Assembly: GCA_944331955.1 (NCBI GenBank)
Contig: CALVIY010000010.1
Span: 1-38,034, forward strand
Reading direction: 5' to 3'
Source of the DNA: an uncultured Bacilli bacterium
GTDB taxonomy: Bacteria; Bacillota_I; Bacilli_A; RF39; UBA660
Length of the DNA stretch: 38,034 nt
Positions 1-9,712 of this stretch are shown piece by piece. The notes under the pieces were generated by a model. That model did no database searches and was not told the DNA's origin. It worked only from the letters and a program-made list of their open reading frames with translations. Each line of letters begins with the position of its first letter. The stretch's first letter is position 1. Made by a program: the position numbers and the translations under genes.

Positions 1-318
1 ATATATTTTGGCTCTGACAAAATATTTAACCCCCTAGGTATTTTGACGCAAGCATCAAAATAACCTGTGGGCTAGGGCTTCCCTAGAACCCTTTTCGACT
101 TACTTCATAATGTTTTAAAACTTCGTAATAAAACAAAATGAAGATAAGTCTTTTTAACAAACTATCGCCACTTTCATTGAACCAAGTTCAACAAAACGTG
201 CCACGTTTGTTATAACTTTTTTTAGAAAAAAGTTAGCAAAAAATCTTTATTGTAGATAAGTTCAAAACAAGAAAAGTAAATTTTTTGTTTTAAACTTTTT
301 CCCTTTTTATATTATTAT

Positions 319-3048
<2,730 letters not shown>

Positions 3049-3064
3049 AACACCCATCCTTTCT

Positions 3065-3110
3065 AAAAAAAGAGATAAAAGTCCTAGAAATATCTACTAC
3101 CTTTATCTCT
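3065..3110 (-). terminator. Intrinsic terminator/attenuator in the leader of the recombinase operon
   Basis: Read on the minus strand, AGAGATAAA pairs with TTTATCTCT (9 bp), with a smaller TAGA/TCTA stem in the loop, and seven T's follow. It lies between the promoter at 3202-3230 and the start codon at 3048. It would therefore end transcripts before the genes unless it is disrupted, as in an attenuator. Confidence 0.75.
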
Positions 3111-3159
3111 TTAACTTTGCTATTAATAAATTGTGTACTTCCAAATCAATAACCCCCAT
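3103..3159 (-). CDS. Candidate 18-aa leader peptide of the attenuator
   Basis: A minus-strand ATG at 3159 opens an 18-codon frame (MGVIDLEVHNLLIAKLKR). Its stop lies in the 5' arm of the terminator at 3065-3110, the geometry expected of a leader peptide whose translation decides hairpin formation. No good Shine-Dalgarno sequence precedes it. The surrounding RNA also folds: CCAAATC and GATTTGG (3141-3147 and 3166-3172 on the plus strand) are complementary across the leader's start region. Whether it is translated is inference. Confidence 0.35.
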   Translation of the reverse strand: MGVIDLEVHNLLIAKLKR

Positions 3160-3201
3160 TAAAAAGATTTGGCAGGTAAATAACCCCTTGTTTTGCCTAA
3201 T

Positions 3202-3230
3202 ATAATAAAGTTTTTAAGAGAAAAAGTCAA
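3202..3230 (-). promoter_or_regulatory. Sigma-A-type promoter of the recombinase operon
   Basis: On the minus strand TTGACT (3225-3230), a 17-nt spacer and TATTAT (3202-3207). It points toward the attenuator and the two genes ending at 350 and 2284. Confidence 0.7.
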
Positions 3231-3254
3231 TATCTGTCGTTTAAATAATAATGA

Positions 3255-3530
3255 TTAAGCCATATTTTTAATGTAATCTTCTAATTCTACAAGTTTAATC
3301 TTTTTATTTAGGTTACTTATATAAATATCAGTAGAATAATTAAAGGCTAGAAAAGTAGTATTATTTACAACGATTTTATGAGGTTCAATGTAGTTTAAGT
3401 TTGTATTGTTAATTCTTTTGATACTTCCATTAGTAATGGTAGGAGTAACATGGCAGAACTCACAAATAAACTCAATACGTTGTTTCAAACTTTTTTCCAT
3501 TTCTAACTCTTGTGTAGTAAACTTTATCAT
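3255..3530 (-). CDS. Small unknown protein of the mobile element
   Basis: I do not recognise this 91-aa protein. It has no signal peptide or membrane helix. A CEFC pair near residues 23-26 could bind metal, but there is no second pair. The rest alternates Asn-rich and Ile/Val-rich segments ending in ELEDYIKNMA. The ATG at 3542 abuts the AGAAAGG box, so the ATG at 3530 (start MIKFTTQ) is preferred. The nearly identical start region of the gene at 3048 supports this. Its ribosome binding site can be masked by a small hairpin at 3540-3558. It lies between the recombinase operon promoter and the tRNA, on the same strand, and is probably part of the same element. Confidence 0.6.
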   Translation of the reverse strand: MIKFTTQELEMEKSLKQRIEFICEFCHVTPTITNGSIKRINNTNLNYIEPHKIVVNNTTFLAFNYSTDIYISNLNKKIKLVELEDYIKNMA

Positions 3531-3539
3531 AATTAACAC

Positions 3540-3558
3540 CATCCTTTCTTTTAGGATG
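3540..3558 (-). promoter_or_regulatory. Hairpin that can mask the ribosome binding site of the 91-aa gene
   Basis: On the minus strand CATCCT pairs with AGGATG across a 7-nt loop. The right arm contains the AAGGA of the ribosome binding site. Translation could thus be lowered unless the upstream arm is engaged, for example by a ribosome. Seen in sequence; function inferred. Confidence 0.4.
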
Positions 3559-3569
3559 ATTTCTATGTA

Positions 3570-3592
3570 CTTCCAAGCCCTACGGGAGTTCG
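3570..3592 (+). repeat. Inverted partial copy of the neighbouring tRNA-Gly
   Basis: On the plus strand CTTCCAAGC followed by CTACGGGAGTTCG matches the anticodon-to-T-arm part of the tRNA-Gly gene, which runs on the opposite strand about 100 bp away. The copy has C where the tRNA has TGA. Such fragments often mark attachment sites of elements that use a tRNA gene, but this one is inverted and internal to the tRNA. Its origin is therefore uncertain. Confidence 0.45.
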
Positions 3593-3598
3593 GAACAC

Positions 3599-3625
3599 AA
3601 AAAAATCAATCCGAACGGATTGATT
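3599..3625 (-). terminator. Intrinsic terminator downstream of tRNA-Gly
   Basis: On the minus strand AATCAATCCG pairs with CGGATTGATT and seven T's follow. It lies about 45 nt beyond the encoded CCA end of the tRNA. A TATAAT-like hexamer just before it (minus strand) could be chance. Confidence 0.85.
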
Positions 3626-3667
3626 ATATGTTAAGTTCAAACATAAAAGTTCGAACAGAAACGTCAC

Positions 3668-3741
3668 TGGAGCGGATGAGGAGAATCGAACTCCCGTAGT
3701 CAGCTTGGAAGGCTGAGGTTCTACCATTAAACTACATCCGC
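3668..3741 (-). tRNA. trnG: tRNA-Gly(TCC), reads GGA codons
   Basis: The minus strand shows a full cloverleaf. Acceptor GCGGATG (3741-3735) pairs with CATCCGC. The D arm contains TTTAATGGTAGAAC. The anticodon loop is CTTCCAA with anticodon TCC, and the T arm has GGGAGTTCGATTCTCC. The discriminator T is followed by an encoded CCA (3670-3668). A consensus promoter lies upstream and a terminator downstream, so the gene is transcribed alone. It sits at the border between the mobile element and the chromosome, a typical insertion neighbourhood. Confidence 0.97.
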
Positions 3742-3774
3742 ATAAGTAAATATCAATTTGTATTGACATTTACA

Positions 3775-3803
3775 ATTATATGAAAAGAAAACGATATTGT
3801 CAA
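3775..3803 (-). promoter_or_regulatory. Consensus promoter of tRNA-Gly
   Basis: On the minus strand TTGACA (3798-3803), a 17-nt spacer and TATAAT (3775-3780). This perfect consensus lies about 33 nt before the tRNA, as expected for a highly expressed stable RNA. Confidence 0.9.
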
Positions 3804-3820
3804 CACTTTTTTGAAAAAAA

Positions 3821-4279
3821 TTATAGTGTGACAGAAATTTTTTCTTTTCTTTTGCCGCCACATATATAATTTATAGGAATGTGATATGTCATTGCTAATA
3901 AAACTAGTTTGTTAGTAGGAATTCTAGTTTTACCATCTTCATAATATGAATAACTTGACTGTCTGATGTTTAAAACTTTTGCAAATTCTCTTTGTGTTTT
4001 CTTTAATTTTAGACGATATCTTTTTAATTGATTTCCAATAAATTCTACTGTTATATCTTTTTCATAAAAAACTTCACGGTTATCTGAAGTTAAATTAAGC
4101 ATGTATTCAACATTAGTATGGAAATACCTCGCGAGTTCAACTAGTTTTTCTATTGGAAAATTAACATCGCCTAATTCCCACATAGCGTAGGTAGTTCTTT
4201 TAACGCCAAGAATTTTAGCAACTTCAAATTGTTTTAAATCATGATCTTCTCTTAAGTCTCTAATTTTCCCAAACTGCAT
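3821..4279 (-). CDS. XRE-family regulator with two helix-turn-helix domains
   Basis: A 152-aa protein made of two HTH_3 domains in tandem. The first (about 1-60) contains LKQFEVAKILGVKRTTYAMW. The second (about 85-145) contains TQREFAKVLNIRQSSYSYYE and ends in a Lys-rich tail. It is probably a DNA-binding transcription regulator in the cytoplasm. The start at 4279 (MQFGKIRDL) is chosen over the upstream start at 4297 because AAGGTGG lies 5 nt before it. It is divergent from the bacteriocin exporter operon, sharing a region of about 120 bp, so control of that operon is the obvious inference. Two HTH units in one chain could bind a two-part operator without dimerising. No effector domain is seen. 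Confidence 0.85.
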   Translation of the reverse strand: MQFGKIRDLREDHDLKQFEVAKILGVKRTTYAMWELGDVNFPIEKLVELARYFHTNVEYMLNLTSDNREVFYEKDITVEFIGNQLKRYRLKLKKTQREFAKVLNIRQSSYSYYEDGKTRIPTNKLVLLAMTYHIPINYICGGKRKEKISVTL

Positions 4280-4399
4280 CTTTACCACCTTAACCATATT
4301 TTATTACAGTCATTTAAATATTAAGAGATTTGTCAAGATAACTGATAAACAAAATATTTAGAGCAAAAAAATAGATATGGTTAATTATTATAATAGGAG

Positions 4400-6493
4400 G
4401 TGGTAATAATAAAAAGATTAAAAATAGTTTCGCAGGAATCAAGTTACGACTGTGGCCTTTCCTGTCTAATCATGATAGCTAAATATTATAATTGTAATGT
4501 TTCAAAGGACTACTTAGAAAGAGTTAGTAATACCTTTACTGATGGTACAACGATGTATGGTTTGTTGGAGGCAGCTTTATCTTTGGGCTTTGATGCTTAT
4601 GGAAAGAAAGGTAATGTCAGTGATATACCTAAAATATCTCTTCCTGTAATTGCCCATATTAAAATTGATGTAAAGAAGAACTTATATCATTATGTAGTAA
4701 TTACTAATATCACTAATAAGAAAGTTATTATTAAAGATCCTAGTAAACTTATTAAAACTCTTTCAATAGAAGAGTTTAGTAAGATAGCGACAGGTAATTA
4801 TCTTTTTATTAAGAAAACTGCTAGTATTAAGAGATTTGTAAAGGTAAAGATTATTAGAGATGAGATTATAAAATTACTTATTAATAATAAAAATACTCTT
4901 ACTTTTATGTTAATTTCAATAATACTTAGTATTAGTCTTGAGCTTTTGAATTTGTTTTCTTTAAAGATAATTTTAAATAATGCTTTAGCGGTTAAATCTA
5001 CTTACAATTTAGTAGTTTTGTTACTTATCTTTCTTTATCTTTTAGTATTAAAGACCTTTTATTCATACTTTATACAACTTACTGTTTTGAAACTTACAAA
5101 GAAACTTAGTTATCAGTTAAAACTTAATTTAATGAAACAGTTATTATCACTTCCTAATTTATACTATCAAACTAAGGAAAGGGGGATTATTATATCATTA
5201 TTTAACGATATAGATACTTTTACAGATTCATTATTGTCTTCAGTATTGATATTTATTAATAGTACTTTTATATTAATATTTATCTATATATTCTTTATGA
5301 GTTTATCAAATCTATTAGCTCTCATTCTTATAATTAGTAGTATTATTTTATTTCTTTTTATTTATTTTCAGAAGAGATTAAGTACTAATCTAATTAGTAA
5401 ATATTATCAAGTTAGAGATAATTATAATAGTAAGTTACAACAAGTAATTATTAATAATGATAAAATTAAGGGTCTACATTTAGAAGAAGTAATGTTTAAG
5501 AAAATTAGAAAAGTTACTGATAATGTAGAAGAAGAGAATTATAGAGTTAGTAGGTATAGTGAAGTTATAAGAAATATCTTAAGCTTATTAGAAGGTATTA
5601 TTTACTTATTAGTTTTAGGTGTAGGGGGCTTTATCTTAATAACTACAACTGATATTAGTTTGGCAACATTCTTACTACTAGAAGGTTTTATCTTTATGGG
5701 GTTAAGAAATGTAGAGAACTTAGTATTAATTGTCTTAAAATATCAAAATGCTAAAAAAATAAAGGAAAGATTAGATGATATCTTTAATTATGAGAAGGAA
5801 CTGTTATTACCTTTTCCTAATTATAATTACAATACTAAAAATATGGGGATAACTATATCTAATTTATACTTTAAATATAAAGATAATCTTGTTTTAAATA
5901 ATATTAATATGAAGATTAAGCCAAGAGATAAGGTATTTATTTATGGAGATTCTGGTAGTGGTAAAAGTACTCTTGTTAAATTGTTAGGAAGATTCTTACC
6001 ACTTGATTTTGGACATATTAAGCTTGGTAATATCGACTTAACTCATTATAATCTTTATGATCTTAGAAATATTATTACTTATGTTTCTAATAAAGAGATG
6101 ATTAGTAATACTAATATTAAAGAGAATATTTATTTATCTAGAAAGCCTAATATTAATCAAAATACACTTTTATCTATTACAGGAGTAAAGAAATTATTTA
6201 AAGATAAAAAATATAATCTTGATACTATTCTTTTAGAAGATGGGGGAAATATTAGTATGGGAGAAAGGTCGAGAATTAATCTTGCTCAAGCTTTCTTTAA
6301 AACTAGTTATATTTATATACTTGATGAATGTCTTAGTAATGTAGATATAGAGTTAGAAAGAGAGATACTTAAAAACATCTTAAATTATTATCAAGATAAG
6401 ATAATTATTTATATTTCTCATCGTCTTAATAATAAAGATTTGTTTAATAGAGTATTTTATTTAGAGAAAGGGAAATGCCATGAAGAGTTATAA
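4400..6493 (+). CDS. Peptidase-containing ABC transporter (PCAT) for double-glycine peptides
   Basis: Exports bacteriocin precursors and removes their leader after Gly-Gly. The N-terminal C39 peptidase (about 1-130) has Gln12, catalytic Cys18 in YDCGLSCL, His97 in YHYVV and Asp113 in IKDPSK. A transmembrane domain follows (about 155-435). The nucleotide-binding domain has Walker A GDSGSGKST (516-524), a degenerate signature SMGER (619-623; LSGGQ in most ABC proteins), Walker B YILDE (639-643) and ISHR. Full length for the family at 697 aa. The start is unusual. The GTG at 4400 overlaps the ribosome binding site AGGAGG (4395-4400); at normal spacing only ATA codons (4406 or 4409) are in frame. 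Initiation is thus either this GTG or a rare ATA. It overlaps the next gene by 14 nt. Confidence 0.95.
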   Translation: MVIIKRLKIVSQESSYDCGLSCLIMIAKYYNCNVSKDYLERVSNTFTDGTTMYGLLEAALSLGFDAYGKKGNVSDIPKISLPVIAHIKIDVKKNLYHYVVITNITNKKVIIKDPSKLIKTLSIEEFSKIATGNYLFIKKTASIKRFVKVKIIRDEIIKLLINNKNTLTFMLISIILSISLELLNLFSLKIILNNALAVKSTYNLVVLLLIFLYLLVLKTFYSYFIQLTVLKLTKKLSYQLKLNLMKQLLSLPNLYYQTKERGIIISLFNDIDTFTDSLLSSVLIFINSTFILIFIYIFFMSLSNLLALILIISSIILFLFIYFQKRLSTNLISKYYQVRDNYNSKLQQVIINNDKIKGLHLEEVMFKKIRKVTDNVEEENYRVSRYSEVIRNILSLLEGIIYLLVLGVGGFILITTTDISLATFLLLEGFIFMGLRNVENLVLIVLKYQNAKKIKERLDDIFNYEKELLLPFPNYNYNTKNMGITISNLYFKYKDNLVLNNINMKIKPRDKVFIYGDSGSGKSTLVKLLGRFLPLDFGHIKLGNIDLTHYNLYDLRNIITYVSNKEMISNTNIKENIYLSRKPNINQNTLLSITGVKKLFKDKKYNLDTILLEDGGNISMGERSRINLAQAFFKTSYIYILDECLSNVDIELEREILKNILNYYQDKIIIYISHRLNNKDLFNRVFYLEKGKCHEEL

Positions 6494-6860
6494 GAAGAAG
6501 AGATTACTTTTATTATCTTTTGTCATTACCTTTATTTTAACTATAGTATTCTTTTATCTTATAAATACTGTTAAACTATGGACTTATAATACCGTTAGTA
6601 TCTTAAATATAGATGATAATGTTATTACAGTTTTTACTACATTAGATTTAGACTTATTTGAAGATAATAATTTCTTCTATTATAATACCTTAAAATATAC
6701 CTATAAAATAAATAGTAAAGAAGATTCTGAAGATGGAGTTATCTTGATGTTAGAGTTAGAGAAATCTTTTAAATTAGTTAATGATGATATGGTAATATTT
6801 TTACCTAATAAACGGGAAACCATACTTAGTTTGATAATAGATAGTTGGAGGGTAAAATGA
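6480..6860 (+). CDS. Small membrane-anchored accessory protein of the bacteriocin exporter
   Basis: A 126-aa protein. It has a basic N-terminus and one membrane helix (about 9-29), then about 95 residues that are probably outside the membrane and beta-rich. It lies between the exporter (14-nt overlap) and the first precursor peptide (ATGA overlap), so it is tightly coupled to both. Exporters of this type usually work with an HlyD-like adaptor of 300 or more residues. This protein is far too short for that and lacks a coiled coil. It may be a minimal adaptor or an immunity protein. No family is recognised with certainty. Confidence 0.75.
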   Translation: MKSYKKKRLLLLSFVITFILTIVFFYLINTVKLWTYNTVSILNIDDNVITVFTTLDLDLFEDNNFFYYNTLKYTYKINSKEDSEDGVILMLELEKSFKLVNDDMVIFLPNKRETILSLIIDSWRVK

Positions 6861-7012
6861 AAGAATTAACAAAAAATGAAATGAAGAATATTAAAGGGGG
6901 AGCAGGTTTATCTGCTGCTGTTATAGGAATTGGTGTATCTATAATTATTTCTTTTGTAGTAGGAGTAATTAGTGGTTTTACTAATCCTGAACCATGTGGA
7001 GGAGGTGATTAG
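6857..7012 (+). CDS. Double-glycine bacteriocin precursor, peptide 1 (51 aa)
   Basis: The leader MKELTKNEMKNIKGG fits the double-glycine pattern, with hydrophobics at -12, -7 and -4, Glu at -8 and Gly-Gly at -2/-1. It should be cut by the upstream C39 transporter, releasing about 36 residues. The mature part begins AGLSAAVIGIGV, continues as a hydrophobic helix with a GVISG (GxxxG) motif, and ends in NPEPCGGGD with one Cys. GxxxG helices are the hallmark of two-peptide (class IIb) bacteriocins, and a second precursor follows one base later. GGAGGG lies 4 nt before the start, inside the preceding gene. The activity is inferred from leader, context and motif. Confidence 0.88.
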   Translation: MKELTKNEMKNIKGGAGLSAAVIGIGVSIIISFVVGVISGFTNPEPCGGGD

Positions 7013-7013
7013 A

Positions 7014-7184
7014 ATGAAAGATTTATCAGTTAAAGAGTTAAAAAATATTAAAGGGGGCTTTAGTTTAACTTCAACAGCGATTAAATATGTTGGTGATTTA
7101 ATAGAAATTTTAGTAATGGCTGGAAGAAAACTAGGGAGTTCTATTAGAAGAATAGGAAGTGGTGATATATGTCCTTTAGAATAA
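7014..7184 (+). CDS. Double-glycine bacteriocin precursor, peptide 2 (56 aa)
   Basis: The leader MKDLSVKELKNIKGG matches the canonical pattern exactly (L-12, S-11, E-8, L-7, I-4, G-2, G-1). The predicted mature peptide has about 41 residues. It starts FSLTSTAIKYVGDL, has an amphipathic middle with GRKLG (GxxxG), a cationic part SSIRRIG, and ends GDICPLE with a single Cys. A longer reading from 6972 exists, but the ATG at 7014 has GGAGGTGA just upstream and puts the leader at the N-terminus. Together with peptide 1 it looks like a class IIb pair. The lone C-terminal Cys in each peptide could allow a disulfide between them, which is inference. Confidence 0.88.
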   Translation: MKDLSVKELKNIKGGFSLTSTAIKYVGDLIEILVMAGRKLGSSIRRIGSGDICPLE

Positions 7185-7288
7185 AGAAGGCAGTAAGGTT
7201 AGTAAGTTTTAGTTTACTTAATGTTTTATTAGTACTTACTTGTTATAATTTAGGACTATTTTTAGGAGAATTGTTACAAAAAATGTAA
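7169..7288 (+). CDS. Overlapping 39-aa hydrophobic peptide, candidate immunity protein
   Basis: The frame opens at ATG 7169 inside the last codons of peptide 2 (16-nt overlap) and runs to TAA at 7286-7288. It reads MSFRIKKAVRLVSFSLLNVL and continues as one hydrophobic helix ending GELLQKM, a basic N-terminus followed by a single membrane span. GGTGAT lies just before the ATG and the stop of peptide 2 is close by, favouring coupled translation. Immunity proteins for small bacteriocins are often short membrane proteins encoded next to the precursor, which fits. Chance is not excluded for a frame this short. Confidence 0.5.
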   Translation: MSFRIKKAVRLVSFSLLNVLLVLTCYNLGLFLGELLQKM

Positions 7289-7304
7289 AAAATGTCAAAA
7301 AGTG

Positions 7305-7334
7305 TTGGACATTGAAGATACTTAGTGTTATAAT
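7305..7334 (+). promoter_or_regulatory. Promoter of rpsU
   Basis: TTGGAC (7305-7310), an 18-nt spacer and TATAAT (7329-7334), with a TGT just upstream giving an extended -10. It separates rpsU transcription from the bacteriocin operon. Confidence 0.8.
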
Positions 7335-7370
7335 CAGTTGTAGTAAAACGTGAAGGGAGGGATAGTTAGT

Positions 7371-7574
7371 ATGGCACAAGTTCAAGTTAAAAACGGTAAT
7401 CTTGATGGAGCGATTAAAAGATATAAACAAAAACTTGCACGTAGCGGTGTCCCTTCTGAGGCTAAGAAGCATGATGCTTATGATAAACCAGGAGTAAGAA
7501 GAAGAAAGGCTAAGAAAGAAGCTATTAAGAATGCTCGTAAGAATGAACGTAAGAGAAGAAGAGAAAGAGATTAA
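7371..7574 (+). CDS. rpsU: Small ribosomal subunit protein bS21
   Basis: A 67-aa basic protein of the 30S subunit. It begins MAQVQVKNGNLDGAIKRYK and ends in an Arg/Lys-rich tail (RKNERKRRRERD), as usual for S21, with the typical RRRKAKKEA segment. The first ATG after GAAGGGAGG is used; an upstream in-frame start at 7350 lies in the ribosome binding site region. In Bacilli rpsU commonly starts the cluster that leads to yqfC-yqfD and ybeY, as here. Confidence 0.96.
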   Translation: MAQVQVKNGNLDGAIKRYKQKLARSGVPSEAKKHDAYDKPGVRRRKAKKEAIKNARKNERKRRRERD

Positions 7575-7628
7575 TCTTTCTTTTCTTTTTTTCTTTTTAA
7601 TATCATAAAATTTTATAGGTGAAGGTTT

Positions 7629-7871
7629 ATGGCTTATAATTATTTAAGGAATTTTTTAGATCCAATAGATTTTCATATTGATATTTATAGTAAGATGATA
7701 CATATTACTAATTATGAGAAGATATTAACACTTGGTAGTAATAAAGTAATTATAAAGGCAAAGAATAAAAAAATAACATTAGAAGGAAGAGATTTCTCTT
7801 TAAAGAAGTTAGCAGATAGGGAATTATTAATATTAGGTATATTAGATAATATGGAGATTAAGTATGAGTAG
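7629..7871 (+). CDS. yqfC: YqfC/YabP-family protein
   Basis: An 80-aa protein resembling the YqfC/YabP family, known from spore-forming Firmicutes. YabP is needed for spore coat assembly. The pattern of short beta strands with NYEKILTLGSNKVIIKAKNK and a late LILGILDNMEI fits. It overlaps yqfD by 8 nt and lies in the same order as in Bacillus, which adds weight. Ribosome binding site AGGTGAAGG. Whether the organism sporulates cannot be told from this. Confidence 0.75.
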   Translation: MAYNYLRNFLDPIDFHIDIYSKMIHITNYEKILTLGSNKVIIKAKNKKITLEGRDFSLKKLADRELLILGILDNMEIKYE

Positions 7872-9042
7872 TTATATTTTAAAAATAACGGGTAAGAGAA
7901 TAGATACCTTTTTAATGTTATTAGTCAGGTTTAATATTAATTTTAAGATGATTAAAAGAAGTAGAGATTATATAATAATACAAGTCTTAGAAGAAGATTA
8001 TGTTAATCTTTTAAAGATTAATACTACTTATAAAATAGAGATTGTTAAAAGAAAAGGGCTTCTTAATGTTATTCATTTTATTAAGACAAGGAAAGCTTTT
8101 GTGTTTATTGTTTTACTTGGCTTTGCTTTTTTTAATCTTCTTACTAATTTAGTGTTTTCTATTAAAGTAATTGATACTGATAGTGAGTTAAGGGAGATAA
8201 TAATTTCTGATTTAGAAGAGTTTGGGCTTAAAAAATATAGTTTTAAGATAAGTTATGAAGAGAAAGAGAAAATAGAAGAGAAAATATTAAATAAAGAGAA
8301 AGATATATTAGAATGGATTGAAATAGAGGAAAAAGGGGTTAGTTATGAAGTTAAGCTTATTAGAAGAGTAAAAGATAATATAAAAAAAGAAGCTGAACCT
8401 TGTGATATTGTGGCTAAGAAAACAGGACTTGTTACTAGAATAGAAGCGGAAAGTGGGGAAGTTGTTACTAAGAAAAATGCTTATGTTAAGAAAGGTGATA
8501 CTTTAATTAGTGGACTTATTAGAAATAATGGTAATATTGTTAGTAAAACGAGAGCGATAGGTCATGTATATGCAGAGATTTGGTATAAAGTATCACTATC
8601 TTTACCTCGTAATTATCATGAAGAGATTAAAACTGGGAAGAATAAAACTGTACTTGAAATTAGCTTTTTAAGTGATGATATTGCACTTACAGACTTCGAT
8701 AAATATAAACATTCAAAAGATACTAAAACTGTACTTTATAAACATCCTTTACTACCTATTAGTATTAATTTAACAAAGAAAGAAGAGGTTAAGACTACTG
8801 ATATAGACTTTAGTGAAAATTATGAGGAGCATATAAAACCGTTAGCGATAGAGAAATTAAAAAATAAATTAGGTAGTGATATTAAGATCTTTTCCGAAAA
8901 GGTTTTGAAAAAAGAAGAGAATACTGATAGAATAGATATAGAAATCTTTTTTAAAGTCGAAGAAGATATTACTAGTTATAAATCATTAAAAGACTTTAAT
9001 ATAGAAGAAGAGAATAAAAAATTAGAAGAAGAAAGTAGTTAG
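7864..9042 (+). CDS. yqfD: YqfD-family membrane protein
   Basis: A 392-aa protein with a cytoplasmic N-terminal part (about 1-75), one membrane helix (about 79-100, AFVFIVLLGFAFFNLL) and a large extracytoplasmic domain. The segment CDIVAKKTGLVTRIEAESGE, followed by VKKGDTLISG, is the conserved YqfD core. A later HVYAEIWYKV fits too. In Bacillus YqfD is linked to sporulation, with its mechanism poorly defined. It forms an overlapping pair with yqfC. phoH, often next in this cluster, is absent and a VanZ-like gene follows. Confidence 0.85.
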   Translation: MSSYILKITGKRIDTFLMLLVRFNINFKMIKRSRDYIIIQVLEEDYVNLLKINTTYKIEIVKRKGLLNVIHFIKTRKAFVFIVLLGFAFFNLLTNLVFSIKVIDTDSELREIIISDLEEFGLKKYSFKISYEEKEKIEEKILNKEKDILEWIEIEEKGVSYEVKLIRRVKDNIKKEAEPCDIVAKKTGLVTRIEAESGEVVTKKNAYVKKGDTLISGLIRNNGNIVSKTRAIGHVYAEIWYKVSLSLPRNYHEEIKTGKNKTVLEISFLSDDIALTDFDKYKHSKDTKTVLYKHPLLPISINLTKKEEVKTTDIDFSENYEEHIKPLAIEKLKNKLGSDIKIFSEKVLKKEENTDRIDIEIFFKVEEDITSYKSLKDFNIEEENKKLEEESS

Positions 9043-9057
9043 GGAGGTAATAGTAAT

Positions 9058-9657
9058 ATGTTTACAAGTTTAAGTCGTACTATTGGTAATGTTTTTGAAT
9101 TTAGTTTACCTATGATAATAATATCTGTTGTAGTTGCTATTACATTAAGAGTTGCCGATATAGTTAAAAATAAAAAAGAGTTTTGTTTTTATAAAGAATT
9201 AATCGCTTTATCATTTATCATATATATACTTTGTTTATTCCAAGTAGTTACTTTTCAAGATAATAATAATATTTCTAGTAATAATTTAATTCCTTTTAGA
9301 GAAATGTTTAGATATGATTTAGGTAGTAGATTATTTTTAAAGAATGTTTTGGGTAATATAATTATGTTCTTACCATATGGATTCTTTACTAGTTATTTTT
9401 TAAAAGAAAAGAAATTACTTCCTATCTTTATACTAACAGTACTAACTTCTTTAACTATTGAATGTACACAGTTAATGATAGGTAGAGTTTTTGATATTGA
9501 TGATATTTTATTAAATATACTGGGGGGAGTTTTAGGTCATTACTTATATATTCTTATTTTAAAGATAGGAGATATGTGTCCTAGTGTATTACAAAGAGAA
9601 TGGTTTTTAAATTTAGTGTCTATTATTCTTTTAGTGGGATTAATAACATTACTTTAA
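9058..9657 (+). CDS. VanZ-like membrane protein
   Basis: A 199-aa protein with about five hydrophobic helices. The VanZ-like core is clear: NLIPFREM, then LGNIIMFLPYGF, then TIECTQLMIGRVFDIDDILL and NILGGVLGH. VanZ relatives are involved in low-level teicoplanin resistance in some hosts, but most chromosomal copies have no known role. The start is set by GGGAGG 8 nt upstream. It sits where phoH is found in many Bacilli clusters, so it has probably been inserted there or replaced it. Confidence 0.85.
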   Translation: MFTSLSRTIGNVFEFSLPMIIISVVVAITLRVADIVKNKKEFCFYKELIALSFIIYILCLFQVVTFQDNNNISSNNLIPFREMFRYDLGSRLFLKNVLGNIIMFLPYGFFTSYFLKEKKLLPIFILTVLTSLTIECTQLMIGRVFDIDDILLNILGGVLGHYLYILILKIGDMCPSVLQREWFLNLVSIILLVGLITLL

Positions 9658-9672
9658 AACCCTCTTTTTTTG

Positions 9673-9681
9673 TGTTATAAT
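9673..9681 (+). promoter_or_regulatory. Extended -10 promoter of ybeY
   Basis: TGT followed by TATAAT (9676-9681), about 32 nt before the ybeY start. No convincing -35 box is seen. Confidence 0.5.
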
Positions 9682-9712
9682 CTAACCATTAGAAAGGAAC
9701 GTGATTTAAACA

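Noticed and set aside
3406-3769. Short frames on both strands across the tRNA-Gly region
   Set aside because: They run through the tRNA, its terminator and the start of a real gene on the other strand, and lack ribosome binding sites.
4389-4401. TATAAT at 4389-4394 as the exporter promoter with a leaderless GTG start
   Set aside because: It would remove the perfect AGGAGG from the mRNA, and there is no good -35 box.
6972-7013. Longer N-terminus for bacteriocin peptide 2
   Set aside because: It would bury the double-glycine leader, and the ribosome binding site fits only the ATG at 7014.
7236-7472. Minus-strand frame opposite rpsU
   Set aside because: A shadow of the rpsU gene and its promoter, with no ribosome binding site.
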